Below are positions 35,736 to 44,031 of a stretch of DNA of 64,000 bases, piece after piece (the first letter of the stretch is position 1; the number at the start of each line of letters is the position of its first letter). The notes below the pieces were generated by a model. That model ran no database searches, was not told the DNA's origin, and saw nothing but the letters and a program-made list of their open reading frames with translations. The translations under genes were made by a program, and so were the position numbers. Source of the DNA: Lachnospiraceae bacterium (lineage in GTDB: Bacteria > Bacillota > Clostridia > Lachnospirales > Lachnospiraceae); contig SVDY01000003.1 of assembly GCA_015057665.1 (NCBI GenBank), positions 62,001 to 126,000 of the forward strand, in the 5' to 3' direction.

Positions 35736-35916
35736 AGAAAACAGCAAAGGCACATTCATTGTAAAGATTATGAACCAGCAGAATTCTACCTGGCAGGGAA
35801 GTGTAACCTGGGTGGAAGAACAGAAAACAGAATATTTCAGAAGTGCACTGGAGTTGGTGAAGATGATGGATGAAGCAATGGGAGCTGATACAGGGTCAGA
35901 GGAATCAAAAGCATGA
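35722..35916 (+). CDS. Small STWQG-module protein
   Basis: 64 residues from the ATG at 35722, seven bases after AGGAG; an ATG at 35716 is only one base from that site. One module: STWQGSVTWVEEQKTEYFRS, then ALELVKMMDEAM, with a short acidic tail. It overlaps the end of the previous gene by 14 bases and the start of sbcD by 4 (ATGA), so all three are likely translationally coupled. Beta-strand pair plus helix is my reading; the function is unknown. Confidence 0.75.
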   Translation: MSMNKENSKGTFIVKIMNQQNSTWQGSVTWVEEQKTEYFRSALELVKMMDEAMGADTGSEESKA

Positions 35917-37040
35917 AACTGATACATTTATCAGACCTTCATCTTGGAAAAAGACTTTATGGTTTTTCTCTGATGGAGGATCAGAGATATATTCTGGAAC
36001 AGATATTAAAAATAGTAGAAAAGGAAAAGCCGGACGGAGTGATTCTTGCAGGAGATCTGTATGACAAATCCATTCCTCCGGCCGAGGCAGTACGGCTTTT
36101 TGACTGGTTTCTAACCAGACTTTCCGATTTGAATCAGACCGTGGCTGTCATCAGCGGAAATCATGACTCTGCAGAAAGGCTGGCTTTTGGTGCAGACCTT
36201 ATGAGCAGCAGCAAGGTATATGTATCTCCGGTTTATGATGGTGAAATAAAAAAGGTTGTGCTGACAGATCAATATGGTCAGGCTGACCTATGGCTTTTAC
36301 CGTTTATGAAGCCGGTAACCGTCAGACAGGCGTTAAAAGACGAAAAGATAGAAGGGTATGAGAATGCAGTTAAGACCGTAATCGGCCGTATGGAGATAGA
36401 TACAGAACGAAGAAATATTCTCGTTGCCCATCAATTTGTTACAGGAGCTTCCCTTTGTGAATCGGAAGAAATCAATGTGGGAGGCCTTGACCAGATCAGT
36501 ACGAAAGTTTTTGATGATTTTGATTATGTGGCTCTCGGGCATATTCACAGCCCGCAGGCAGCAGGACGGGATACTGTAAGATATTGCGGAACGCCGCTTA
36601 AATATTCTTTCTCAGAAGCAGGACAGACCAAATCTGTAACTGTTGCAGAACTATTCGAAAAAGGAAGAATTAAGATCAGAACCATTCCACTAAGTCCTCT
36701 TCGAGAGATGAGAAAAATCAGGGGGACTTATATGGAACTTATGAGTCCGGCTTTTTATCAGAAAGGAAACAGGGAAGATTATGTTCATGTTACATTGACA
36801 GATGAAGAAGATATTCCAGACGGTTTACAGAAACTCAGGGTGGTTTATCCGAATCTGATGCAGCTTGTTTATGATAACTTGAGGACGCAAAAGGAACAGG
36901 AACTCTATGTAGAAGATGAGCCGGAGCAAAAATCCGAGAAAGAATTATTTGAGGACTTTTATCAGAAGCAGAACAATCAGGAAATGGCAGAAGAGCAGAG
37001 GAAATATGTGGAAGAATTGCTGGAACGGTTGTTGGAGTAA
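35913..37040 (+). CDS. sbcD: Exonuclease SbcCD, nuclease subunit D
   Basis: 375 residues, the usual size. Mre11-type calcineurin-like phosphoesterase with the metal-binding motifs in order: HLSDLHLGK, AGDLYD, SGNHDS, LVAHQF and ALGHIHSPQ. The C-terminal ~90 residues are the capping and SbcC-contact region. With SbcC it cleaves DNA hairpins, ends and protein-blocked breaks. Its start overlaps the preceding small gene (ATGA), tying it to the NRPS operon. sbcC follows after 71 bases. Confidence 0.95.
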   Translation: MKLIHLSDLHLGKRLYGFSLMEDQRYILEQILKIVEKEKPDGVILAGDLYDKSIPPAEAVRLFDWFLTRLSDLNQTVAVISGNHDSAERLAFGADLMSSSKVYVSPVYDGEIKKVVLTDQYGQADLWLLPFMKPVTVRQALKDEKIEGYENAVKTVIGRMEIDTERRNILVAHQFVTGASLCESEEINVGGLDQISTKVFDDFDYVALGHIHSPQAAGRDTVRYCGTPLKYSFSEAGQTKSVTVAELFEKGRIKIRTIPLSPLREMRKIRGTYMELMSPAFYQKGNREDYVHVTLTDEEDIPDGLQKLRVVYPNLMQLVYDNLRTQKEQELYVEDEPEQKSEKELFEDFYQKQNNQEMAEEQRKYVEELLERLLE

Positions 37041-37111
37041 TGCTTGAGGGAAAAAGATAAAAAGGATTGCCGGCACGATGTAAACAAATGTGCTGACAGA
37101 AAGGATGACCG

Positions 37112-39928
37112 ATGAAACCATTACAGTTGATAATAAGCGGCTTTGGACCTTATGCAGAGATGACCGAGATTGATTTTGAACGCATTGGGAAACAGGGCCT
37201 TTTTCTGATTACAGGAGATACTGGCGCAGGAAAGACAACAATATTCGATGCAATTACCTTTGCTCTCTATGGAGAGGCCAGCGGCGATGTAAGAGATGCG
37301 GCAATGTTTCGAAGCAAATATGCAAAAGAAGACGTGCCGACCTATGTTAAGCTGACCTTCTTATATAAAGGAAAAAAATATTCTGTGAAACGAAATCCGG
37401 AGTATTTAAGAAAAAAGGAGAGAGGGGAAGGTTATACCAGCCAGAAGGCGGAAGCAGAACTGATTTATCCGGATAACAGACCCCCGGTTACGAAGACGAA
37501 GGAAGTAACCAAGGCAGTTACGGACCTTCTTGGGCTTGATTATAATCAGTTTACCCAGATTGCCATGATTGCCCAGGGGGATTTTCAGAAACTTCTTCTT
37601 GCGGGAACTGCACAAAGAAGTGAAATCTTTAGAAAGATTTTCCGAACCGGCATATACCGGGAACTTCAGGTGAAGTTAAGGGAAGCGGAACGGTCCGCCT
37701 TTAAGGAATACGACAGAATGAAAGGCAGCATCATTCAATATCTGGACGGAATCCTGATGCCTGCATCTTCAAAATACCGGGAAGAGTATGAGAAACTGAA
37801 AGAGGTAAATTATCAGGGGCAGGTAGAGAGAGCTCTGGAAATATTAAATTGTGTGATTGCGGATGGGGAAGAAGAACTTCTCCGCGTGGCAGAAGAAACC
37901 AGTGATATCAGAATTCAGATGGAACAGGAGATTCAGCTTTTCTCTAAAGCACAGCAGGAAAAACAGATTCGCAGCAATCTTGAAAAAAACAGAAACCGCC
38001 TGGAAGAAGTGCTGGGGCAGGAAAGCCGTGTTCTGGATGAATCGAATGAGTCGGAAGGATGGAAGCAGGACCTCACAGAGGTTGACTTGACAATCCGTCA
38101 GATGGAAGAACGGATGAGGCTTTTGGATAACTACATGCTGGTAAAAAAACGGTATCTACATCATCAAAAGGAACTTGCTGCTTTAAAAGAGGAACAAAAG
38201 GGGCAGGAAGAAACTTATCTTATGAAGAAGAAAAGACAGGAAGAACTTGGAAATGTCCCGCTAAATCTTGCGAACTGTAATCGAAGACTGGAACAGATCG
38301 AACAGGAACGGTCTCAGTTGAATCGTTATGTACTGTCTTTAAAGAGACTGGAACAGATGATGGAAGATGTTCTGACTGCTGCCATAACATATATAGATGC
38401 GGTTAAGAGAAGAGATGAGGCCAGAACCCGTTATCAGGAGAAAGAGCAGTTCTTTTTAGATGCACAGGCAGGTGTGCTTGCGCTCCGTCTAAGGGAAGGG
38501 CAGCCTTGTCCCGTGTGCGGTTCTACAACGCATCCTGCGCCTGCGCCTGCGTCTGACTCTGTGCCGGATGAAAAAGACTTAAAAGCGGAAAAAGAGAAAC
38601 TTACAATTCTGGAAGAAGAGGCAGGAAGACTGAGTTCTGATGTTCAGAATAAAAGAAAGCAGATGGAGGAAGCATCTGCTCTGATTCAGGAAGAAATGGA
38701 AGATTTTTTTGCCGGAAGTGGCAAAACGACGGTGCTTCCATCCTTTGGACCGGGAGAAGAGATAGAAGATAAAAAAGTGAAAACCGGTGCATGGAGACGG
38801 CTTCTTACAGAATACTGGAATGAGAGAAAGGAATTCAGAGACGGCCTTGCCACAGAATGCAGGAAGCTGAGACAGGAAGAAAAAGAACTGGCTGATCTGA
38901 ATAAGCTCATTCCGGAACTGATGAAGAAACAGGAACTATGTCAGACAAAATGCCTGTCTAAGGAAAAAGAACTGGCTGTTATAAAAGGACAGATGGGTGA
39001 AATCCTTCAAAACCTGGGAGGAAATGCGCAGGCAGAAAAAGCGGAAGAACTGCGCAGCGAAATGAAAGCTAAGATGCAGAGAAAAAAAGAACTGGAAGCA
39101 AAGATTGAAAAAGCATTCCAGAAACGCCAGCAATGGATAAAAGAAAAAGAATCTCTGACGGCGACCGTGCAGACACTAAGTGATCAACTTCCTGAAAACA
39201 ATGGTCCGGCTATGGAAGATATACAGGTAAGGAAGAATTTGTTAGAGCAAAGAGAGAAAGAACTTTCTTCTGTGACAAGACGGCTGTATGCAGATAACAA
39301 AACCAATCAGGGAATTCTTGATCATGTGGTAAAAAGAAAAGTGGAAGTAGAGAGAGCGGAACATCGTTATATCTGGTTGAAAAATCTTGCTGATACGGCA
39401 GGGGGAACACTTGCTGGGAAACAAAAAGTAGAACTGGAGACATATATCCAGATGACATTTCTGGACCGTATTCTAAGAAGAGCGAATCTGCGCCTTCTTA
39501 CCATGAGCGGCGGTCAATACGAATTAAAGCGTCAGGAGGATGGAGGAAACCGAAGGGAAAAGGCAGGATTGGAGCTGGATGTTGTGGACCACTATAACGG
39601 AACAATAAGAAGTGTAAAAACCCTGTCGGGAGGAGAAGGTTTCAAAGCCTCGCTTTCCCTTGCTTTAGGACTGTCAGATGAGATTCAGGCAAGTGCCGGG
39701 GGGATTCAGTTAGACGCTATGTTTATCGATGAAGGCTTTGGTTCCCTTGATGATGAATCTTTAAGTCAGGCCATGAAAGCTCTTACCAGCCTTGCAGACG
39801 GAAACCGTATGGTAGGAATTATTTCCCATGTTGCAGAGTTAAAAGAGAAGATTGAGAATAAAATAATTGTCACAAAAAGCAGAAATGTGGAACAAATAGG
39901 CAGTAAAGTATCTGTAATAACTGTTTGA
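37112..39928 (+). CDS. sbcC: Exonuclease SbcCD, ATPase subunit C
   Basis: 938 residues. Rad50/SMC-type ATPase: N-terminal Walker A TGDTGAGKTTIFDA, Q-loop region MIAQGDFQKLL, two long coiled-coil arms (~180-460 and ~510-760) around a zinc hook CPVCGSTTHP near residue 467, then the signature motif TLSGGEGFKASLSLAL, Walker B AMFIDEGFGSLD and the D-loop. It powers SbcD in DNA-end processing. Five bases before the ATG is GGATG, a weak ribosome site. It ends the long operon that began with the GGDEF gene; a strong terminator follows. Confidence 0.95.
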   Translation: MKPLQLIISGFGPYAEMTEIDFERIGKQGLFLITGDTGAGKTTIFDAITFALYGEASGDVRDAAMFRSKYAKEDVPTYVKLTFLYKGKKYSVKRNPEYLRKKERGEGYTSQKAEAELIYPDNRPPVTKTKEVTKAVTDLLGLDYNQFTQIAMIAQGDFQKLLLAGTAQRSEIFRKIFRTGIYRELQVKLREAERSAFKEYDRMKGSIIQYLDGILMPASSKYREEYEKLKEVNYQGQVERALEILNCVIADGEEELLRVAEETSDIRIQMEQEIQLFSKAQQEKQIRSNLEKNRNRLEEVLGQESRVLDESNESEGWKQDLTEVDLTIRQMEERMRLLDNYMLVKKRYLHHQKELAALKEEQKGQEETYLMKKKRQEELGNVPLNLANCNRRLEQIEQERSQLNRYVLSLKRLEQMMEDVLTAAITYIDAVKRRDEARTRYQEKEQFFLDAQAGVLALRLREGQPCPVCGSTTHPAPAPASDSVPDEKDLKAEKEKLTILEEEAGRLSSDVQNKRKQMEEASALIQEEMEDFFAGSGKTTVLPSFGPGEEIEDKKVKTGAWRRLLTEYWNERKEFRDGLATECRKLRQEEKELADLNKLIPELMKKQELCQTKCLSKEKELAVIKGQMGEILQNLGGNAQAEKAEELRSEMKAKMQRKKELEAKIEKAFQKRQQWIKEKESLTATVQTLSDQLPENNGPAMEDIQVRKNLLEQREKELSSVTRRLYADNKTNQGILDHVVKRKVEVERAEHRYIWLKNLADTAGGTLAGKQKVELETYIQMTFLDRILRRANLRLLTMSGGQYELKRQEDGGNRREKAGLELDVVDHYNGTIRSVKTLSGGEGFKASLSLALGLSDEIQASAGGIQLDAMFIDEGFGSLDDESLSQAMKALTSLADGNRMVGIISHVAELKEKIENKIIVTKSRNVEQIGSKVSVITV

Positions 39929-39958
39929 CAATTAGGGAGAGTGCAAAAAAGAATCATA

Positions 39959-39994
39959 AAGAGCAGGAAAGTATCTTAGTTTCCTGCTCTTTTT
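39959..39994 (+). terminator. Terminator after sbcC
   Basis: GAGCAGGAAA (39961-39970) pairs perfectly with TTTCCTGCTC (39980-39989), followed by TTTTT. Confidence 0.9.
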
Positions 39995-39997
39995 CAC

Positions 39998-40026
39998 TTG
40001 CCAATTTAACACTTTAACGGTATAAT
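39998..40026 (+). promoter_or_regulatory. Promoter of the DUF3798 transporter operon
   Basis: TTGCCA (39998-40003), 17-nt spacer, perfect TATAAT (40021-40026). The leader then contains a CCCGGCT/AGCCGGG stem (40039-40078). Confidence 0.85.
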
Positions 40027-40038
40027 GTGCTCATACGC

Positions 40039-40078
40039 CCCGGCTTTAGTGTGATAACGTGGTAAAAGAAGAGCCGGG
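40039..40078 (+). promoter_or_regulatory. Leader stem-loop carrying the TAACGTGGTAA motif
   Basis: CCCGGCT (40039-40045) and AGCCGGG (40072-40078) enclose TTTAGTGTGATAACGTGG and following bases. The inner motif TAACGTGGTAA (40055-40065) also occurs inverted at 41270-41280 and as TAACGTGGTA at 61355-61364, each time inside a different inverted repeat. Regulatory role is inference. Confidence 0.45.
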
Positions 40079-40100
40079 AAATTAAAGGAGGATAAAACCT

Positions 40101-41255
40101 ATGAAAAAATTCATCTCTTTATTATTAGCATTCTGCATGATTTTTAGTTTAGCAGCATGCTCAAGCTCCGCACCTGCAGGTGATGACGCAGACGCTCCGG
40201 CTGGCGACGAAAAAGCAGCTTATAAAATCGGTATCATCACAGGTACAGTATCTCAGGGTGAAGAAGAATATCAGGCAGCTCAGAACCTTAAAAAAGCTTA
40301 TCCTGATATCGTAGTTACAGCTACATATCCTGACAACTTCTCAACAGAAACAGAACAGACAATCGCTACAGTTACAAACATGGCAGCAGACCCAGACGTA
40401 AAAGCAATCGTTTTCGTACAGGCTGTTCCAGGTGCTACAGCAGCGATCAACAAAGTAAAAGAAACACGTGATGACATCCTCTTCATCGCTGGTGTTTGTG
40501 CTGAAGACCCAGGCGTTATCGCTGAAGCAGCTGATATCTGTCTCTTAGTAGACGAAATCTCCATGGGTACAACAATCATCGATCAGGCAGCTAAACAGGG
40601 CGCTAAAACATTCGTACACGTTTCCTTCGAACGTCATTTAGGATACGCTACAATCTCCGCTCGTCAGGCTCTCTTCAAACAGCGTTGTGCAGATCTTAAC
40701 ATCGAGTACGTAGAAGCAACTGCTCCAGACCCAACAGGTGATGCTGGTGTTACAGGCGCTCAGGCTTGGGTAACAGAAAACATTAAAGTTTACGTTGACC
40801 AGTATGGCAAAGATACAGCTTTCTTCTGTACAAACTGCTCTATGCAGGTTCCATTAATTCAGCAGTGTGCTGAACTCGGCGCTATTTATCCACAGCAGTG
40901 CTGCCCATCTCCATACCATGGATATCCATCTGCATTCAACATTTCTGTTGAAGGTCACGAAGGCGATGTACAGTACATGTTAGACCAGATCGCAGCTAAA
41001 GTTAAAGAATATGGCAACGAAGGCCGTATGTCCACATGGGCTGTAGCTATCAACATGATGATGATTGAAGCTGGTTACAACTACGCAGTAAAATGGATCG
41101 AAGGCGAAATCACAGAACGTTGTGATGAAACAGCATTACTTAACGAAATGAAAGCAATCGCTGGCGACGAAACAACTATCACAAAATACTCTGATGACGC
41201 AGTAGGAACATTAGACAACTTCTTCATGATCCTTTGCCCATTCTATGATTTCTAA
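40101..41255 (+). CDS. DUF3798 substrate-binding lipoprotein of an ABC transporter
   Basis: 384 residues. Lipoprotein signal with lipobox LAAC, then a periplasmic-binding-protein fold (YKIGIITGTVSQGEEEYQAA, VKAIVFVQAVPG, FIAGVCAEDPG). I recall this sequence type as DUF3798, related to BMP/sugar-binding proteins. It should capture the ligand outside the cell and deliver it to the permeases encoded downstream. AAAGGAGG precedes the ATG. Codons are strongly biased (CGT, GGT, AAA, C-ending), as in abundant proteins. Two free-cysteine patches (TNCSM, QQCCPS) are unusual. The ligand is unknown; nucleosides or simple sugars fit the permease class. Confidence 0.88.
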   Translation: MKKFISLLLAFCMIFSLAACSSSAPAGDDADAPAGDEKAAYKIGIITGTVSQGEEEYQAAQNLKKAYPDIVVTATYPDNFSTETEQTIATVTNMAADPDVKAIVFVQAVPGATAAINKVKETRDDILFIAGVCAEDPGVIAEAADICLLVDEISMGTTIIDQAAKQGAKTFVHVSFERHLGYATISARQALFKQRCADLNIEYVEATAPDPTGDAGVTGAQAWVTENIKVYVDQYGKDTAFFCTNCSMQVPLIQQCAELGAIYPQQCCPSPYHGYPSAFNISVEGHEGDVQYMLDQIAAKVKEYGNEGRMSTWAVAINMMMIEAGYNYAVKWIEGEITERCDETALLNEMKAIAGDETTITKYSDDAVGTLDNFFMILCPFYDF

Positions 41256-41353
41256 AAATTACATAACAATTACCACGTTAAGTTATGATTAATTTGTTGA
41301 TGCGTCCATTGAGAAATCGGTGGGCGCATTAACACGTATATTGAGGTAAACAA
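41256..41353 (+). other. Intergenic stem-loops between binding protein and ATPase genes
   Basis: CATAAC (41262-41267) and GTTATG (41282-41287) flank the inverted TTACCACGTTA motif. A second stem pairs TGCGTCCA (41301-41308) with TGGGCGCA (41321-41328). No T-run follows, so this is more likely mRNA stabilisation of the binding-protein message or partial attenuation than full termination. Confidence 0.5.
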
Positions 41354-42952
41354 ATGGAAGCGAATTATGTATTAAAGATGAGCAATATCTCTAAAGAATA
41401 CTTCGGCAACAAAGTATTAAAAGATGCTCAGCTCAAAGTTAAACCGGGCGAGATTCATGCGCTGATGGGTGAAAATGGTGCGGGTAAATCCACACTGATG
41501 AACATCTTATTCGGTATGCCTGTCATCCACAGTACCGGCGGTTTTGAAGGAACCATCGAATTCGATGGAAAAGAAGTAAATATCGATAATCCTCAGAAAG
41601 CCATGGAACTTGGTATCGGTATGGTACATCAGGAATTTATGCTTATTCCTGGATTCACTGTTGTGGAAAATATTAAGCTTGGACGTGAGATCACAAACCC
41701 AACTATCGCAAGTTCTCTGTTCGGACCATCTATGGAAAAACTGGACAAACCGGCCATGGCAGCAGATGCAAGAAAAGCTCTTGACACCATTGGTCTTAAT
41801 ATTGGGGAGCAGGAGATGGTAGGAGGCATGCCTGTAGGTTATATGCAGTTTATCGAAATCGCAAGAGAAATCGACAAGACAGGCATGAAACTACTTATTT
41901 TTGATGAACCAACTGCTGTATTAACTGAGACAGAAGCTCAGAGACTTCTTGAAACAATGCAGCTTATTGCATCTAAAGGCATTGCAATCGTATTCATTAC
42001 TCACCGTATTGATGAAGTAATTCAGGTAACCAACAGCATGACCATCCTTCGTGATGGTTATTTTGTAGATTATCTGGAAACCAAAGACACAACAGCCGCA
42101 AAGATTGCAGGTCTTATGGTTGGACGTGAAGTAGAAAAATTAGTAGACGACGTGGAAGATGACAGCCGTTCCATTAAGGAAGATAATGTCATGCTCCGCT
42201 TAAAAGATTATTATGTAGACATGCCGGGTGAAAAAGTAAACGGTGTGAACTTGGAAGTAAGACGTGGAGAAATCCTTGGTATCGGCGGTCTTGCCGGCCA
42301 GGGTAAAGTTGGTATTCCAAACGGTATTCTTGGCTTATATAAGAGTGAAGGTACTGTTGAATTCGAAGGCGAAGTGATCGACACAACAAAACTTGGTGCG
42401 GCACTTATGAAACACATCGCATTCGTATCCGAAGACCGTCGAGGCGTTGGTCTTCTTTTAGAAGAATCTATTCAGAACAATATTACATTTACTGCAATGC
42501 AGATTGATAACAAATTCTTAAAGAAATTCGGACCAATCCGATTATTCGATGAGAAAGCAGCCCGTGCTCATGCAGAAGACATGATCAAACAGTTAGATAT
42601 CCGTTGTACAGGACCTGATCAGTATGCAGGCCGTTTATCCGGTGGTAATCAGCAGAAAGTATGTCTTGCACGTGCCATTACAATGAATCCGAAACTTTTA
42701 ATCGTATCCGAACCAACCCGTGGTATTGATATCGGTGCGAAGAAACTGGTACTTGAACTGCTTGCGAAGATGAACCGCGAACAGGGAATGACCATTATTA
42801 TGGTAAGTTCCGAATTAAACGAATTAAGAAGCTTATGTGACCGTATCGCTATCGTATCTGATGGTAAACTTACCGGTATTTTCCCACCGGATGCATCTGA
42901 CGAAGAATACGGTATGGCAATGTCCGGCGTGAAGGAAGGAGGAAAGGAATAA
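41354..42952 (+). CDS. ABC transporter ATP-binding protein, duplicated (RbsA/MglA/BmpB type)
   Basis: 532 residues with two ATPase halves. First half: Walker A GENGAGKSTLMNILFG, Walker B LLIFDEPTAVLTETEA, with MPVGYMQFIEIAREI where the signature lies. Second half: GGLAGQGKVGIPNGILG (a weakened Walker A), a canonical LSGGNQQKVCLARAI signature and LLIVSEPTRGIDIG. The duplicated form with one degenerate site is typical of simple-sugar and nucleoside importers. It energises the two permeases downstream; its stop and the next start overlap (TAATG). Confidence 0.93.
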   Translation: MEANYVLKMSNISKEYFGNKVLKDAQLKVKPGEIHALMGENGAGKSTLMNILFGMPVIHSTGGFEGTIEFDGKEVNIDNPQKAMELGIGMVHQEFMLIPGFTVVENIKLGREITNPTIASSLFGPSMEKLDKPAMAADARKALDTIGLNIGEQEMVGGMPVGYMQFIEIAREIDKTGMKLLIFDEPTAVLTETEAQRLLETMQLIASKGIAIVFITHRIDEVIQVTNSMTILRDGYFVDYLETKDTTAAKIAGLMVGREVEKLVDDVEDDSRSIKEDNVMLRLKDYYVDMPGEKVNGVNLEVRRGEILGIGGLAGQGKVGIPNGILGLYKSEGTVEFEGEVIDTTKLGAALMKHIAFVSEDRRGVGLLLEESIQNNITFTAMQIDNKFLKKFGPIRLFDEKAARAHAEDMIKQLDIRCTGPDQYAGRLSGGNQQKVCLARAITMNPKLLIVSEPTRGIDIGAKKLVLELLAKMNREQGMTIIMVSSELNELRSLCDRIAIVSDGKLTGIFPPDASDEEYGMAMSGVKEGGKE

Positions 42953-44028
42953 TGGAAAAATTCAAAAAAATTATTGATGCAATTGGTATTCCACGCTTGA
43001 TCGTATCCTGTTTCTTCCTTGCCATCGTTATCACAGCTTATGTGAACGGCATTGATGTTAAATCTTATTTCTCCTCTACTCTCAAATACTGGGGTATGTG
43101 GGGCGTTCTTGTACTGGCCATGGTTCCAACAATCAAATGTGGTATCGGTCCAAACTTCGGTGTCAGCTTAGGTATTGTATGCGGCCTTCTTGGAACACTT
43201 CTTTCCATCGAATTCGAAGTGATGCAGAGAGTAGATGCAATTCTTCCTGGCTTTGGTGCATGGGGTGCATTTGCATTTGCAGTTATCGTATCTATCGTAT
43301 GTGCTTGGTTCGTAGGTATCGGCTACGGTAAAGTATTAAACCTTGTAAAAGGTTCAGAGATGACAGTTACTACCTATATTGGATACTCTATCATTTATCT
43401 TATGTGTATCCTCTGGTTCAGAGCGCCATTCTCCAGTGGTGAGATTATCTGGCCTCTCGGCGGTGTTGGTGTCCGTAACTCTGTAGCTATGGAAGGAAGC
43501 TTTGGTTACCTTTTAACAGAGGCACTTGGTTTTGAAATTGCAGGAATTTATATTCCAACAGGTATTATCTTATTTGTACTTGCATGCTGTCTCGTAGTAC
43601 ATTTCTATTTCAAGAGTAAGACAGGTCTTGCTATCGCAGCCGTAGGTTCCAATCCTACATTTGCAAGAGCCAGCGGTATTGACGTAGACAAGATGCGTGT
43701 AAAAGGTGTGGCAATGTCCACTATCCTTGGTGCCATCGGCATTGTAGTATATACTCAGGCATTCGGATATCTTCAGGCATATACAGCACCTCTTTCCATG
43801 GGCTTTATTTGCGTTGCGTCTATCTTAATCGGTGGTGCCACAACAGGAAAAGCTTCTATTATCCATGTAATTATCGGAACATTCCTTTATCAGGGTCTTA
43901 TCATCTTTACTCCTCCGGTATCCAACCATTTACTGGCAGGTACAGATATTTCCGATACTATGCGTCAGATTATCCAAAATGGTGTAATCCTTTACGCACT
44001 TGTAAAAACAAAAGGAGGTACAGAGTAA
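42952..44028 (+). CDS. ABC transporter permease 1 (BPD_transp_2 family)
   Basis: 358 residues with about nine to ten membrane segments. The family signature region is AVGSNPTFARASGIDVDKMR, followed by a hydrophobic GG-rich segment (ILIGGATTGKASIIHVIIGT). It is one half of the membrane channel. It overlaps the ATPase gene by one base and precedes the second permease by three bases. Codon bias matches the rest of the operon. Confidence 0.9.
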   Translation: MEKFKKIIDAIGIPRLIVSCFFLAIVITAYVNGIDVKSYFSSTLKYWGMWGVLVLAMVPTIKCGIGPNFGVSLGIVCGLLGTLLSIEFEVMQRVDAILPGFGAWGAFAFAVIVSIVCAWFVGIGYGKVLNLVKGSEMTVTTYIGYSIIYLMCILWFRAPFSSGEIIWPLGGVGVRNSVAMEGSFGYLLTEALGFEIAGIYIPTGIILFVLACCLVVHFYFKSKTGLAIAAVGSNPTFARASGIDVDKMRVKGVAMSTILGAIGIVVYTQAFGYLQAYTAPLSMGFICVASILIGGATTGKASIIHVIIGTFLYQGLIIFTPPVSNHLLAGTDISDTMRQIIQNGVILYALVKTKGGTE

Positions 44029-44031
44029 GAT

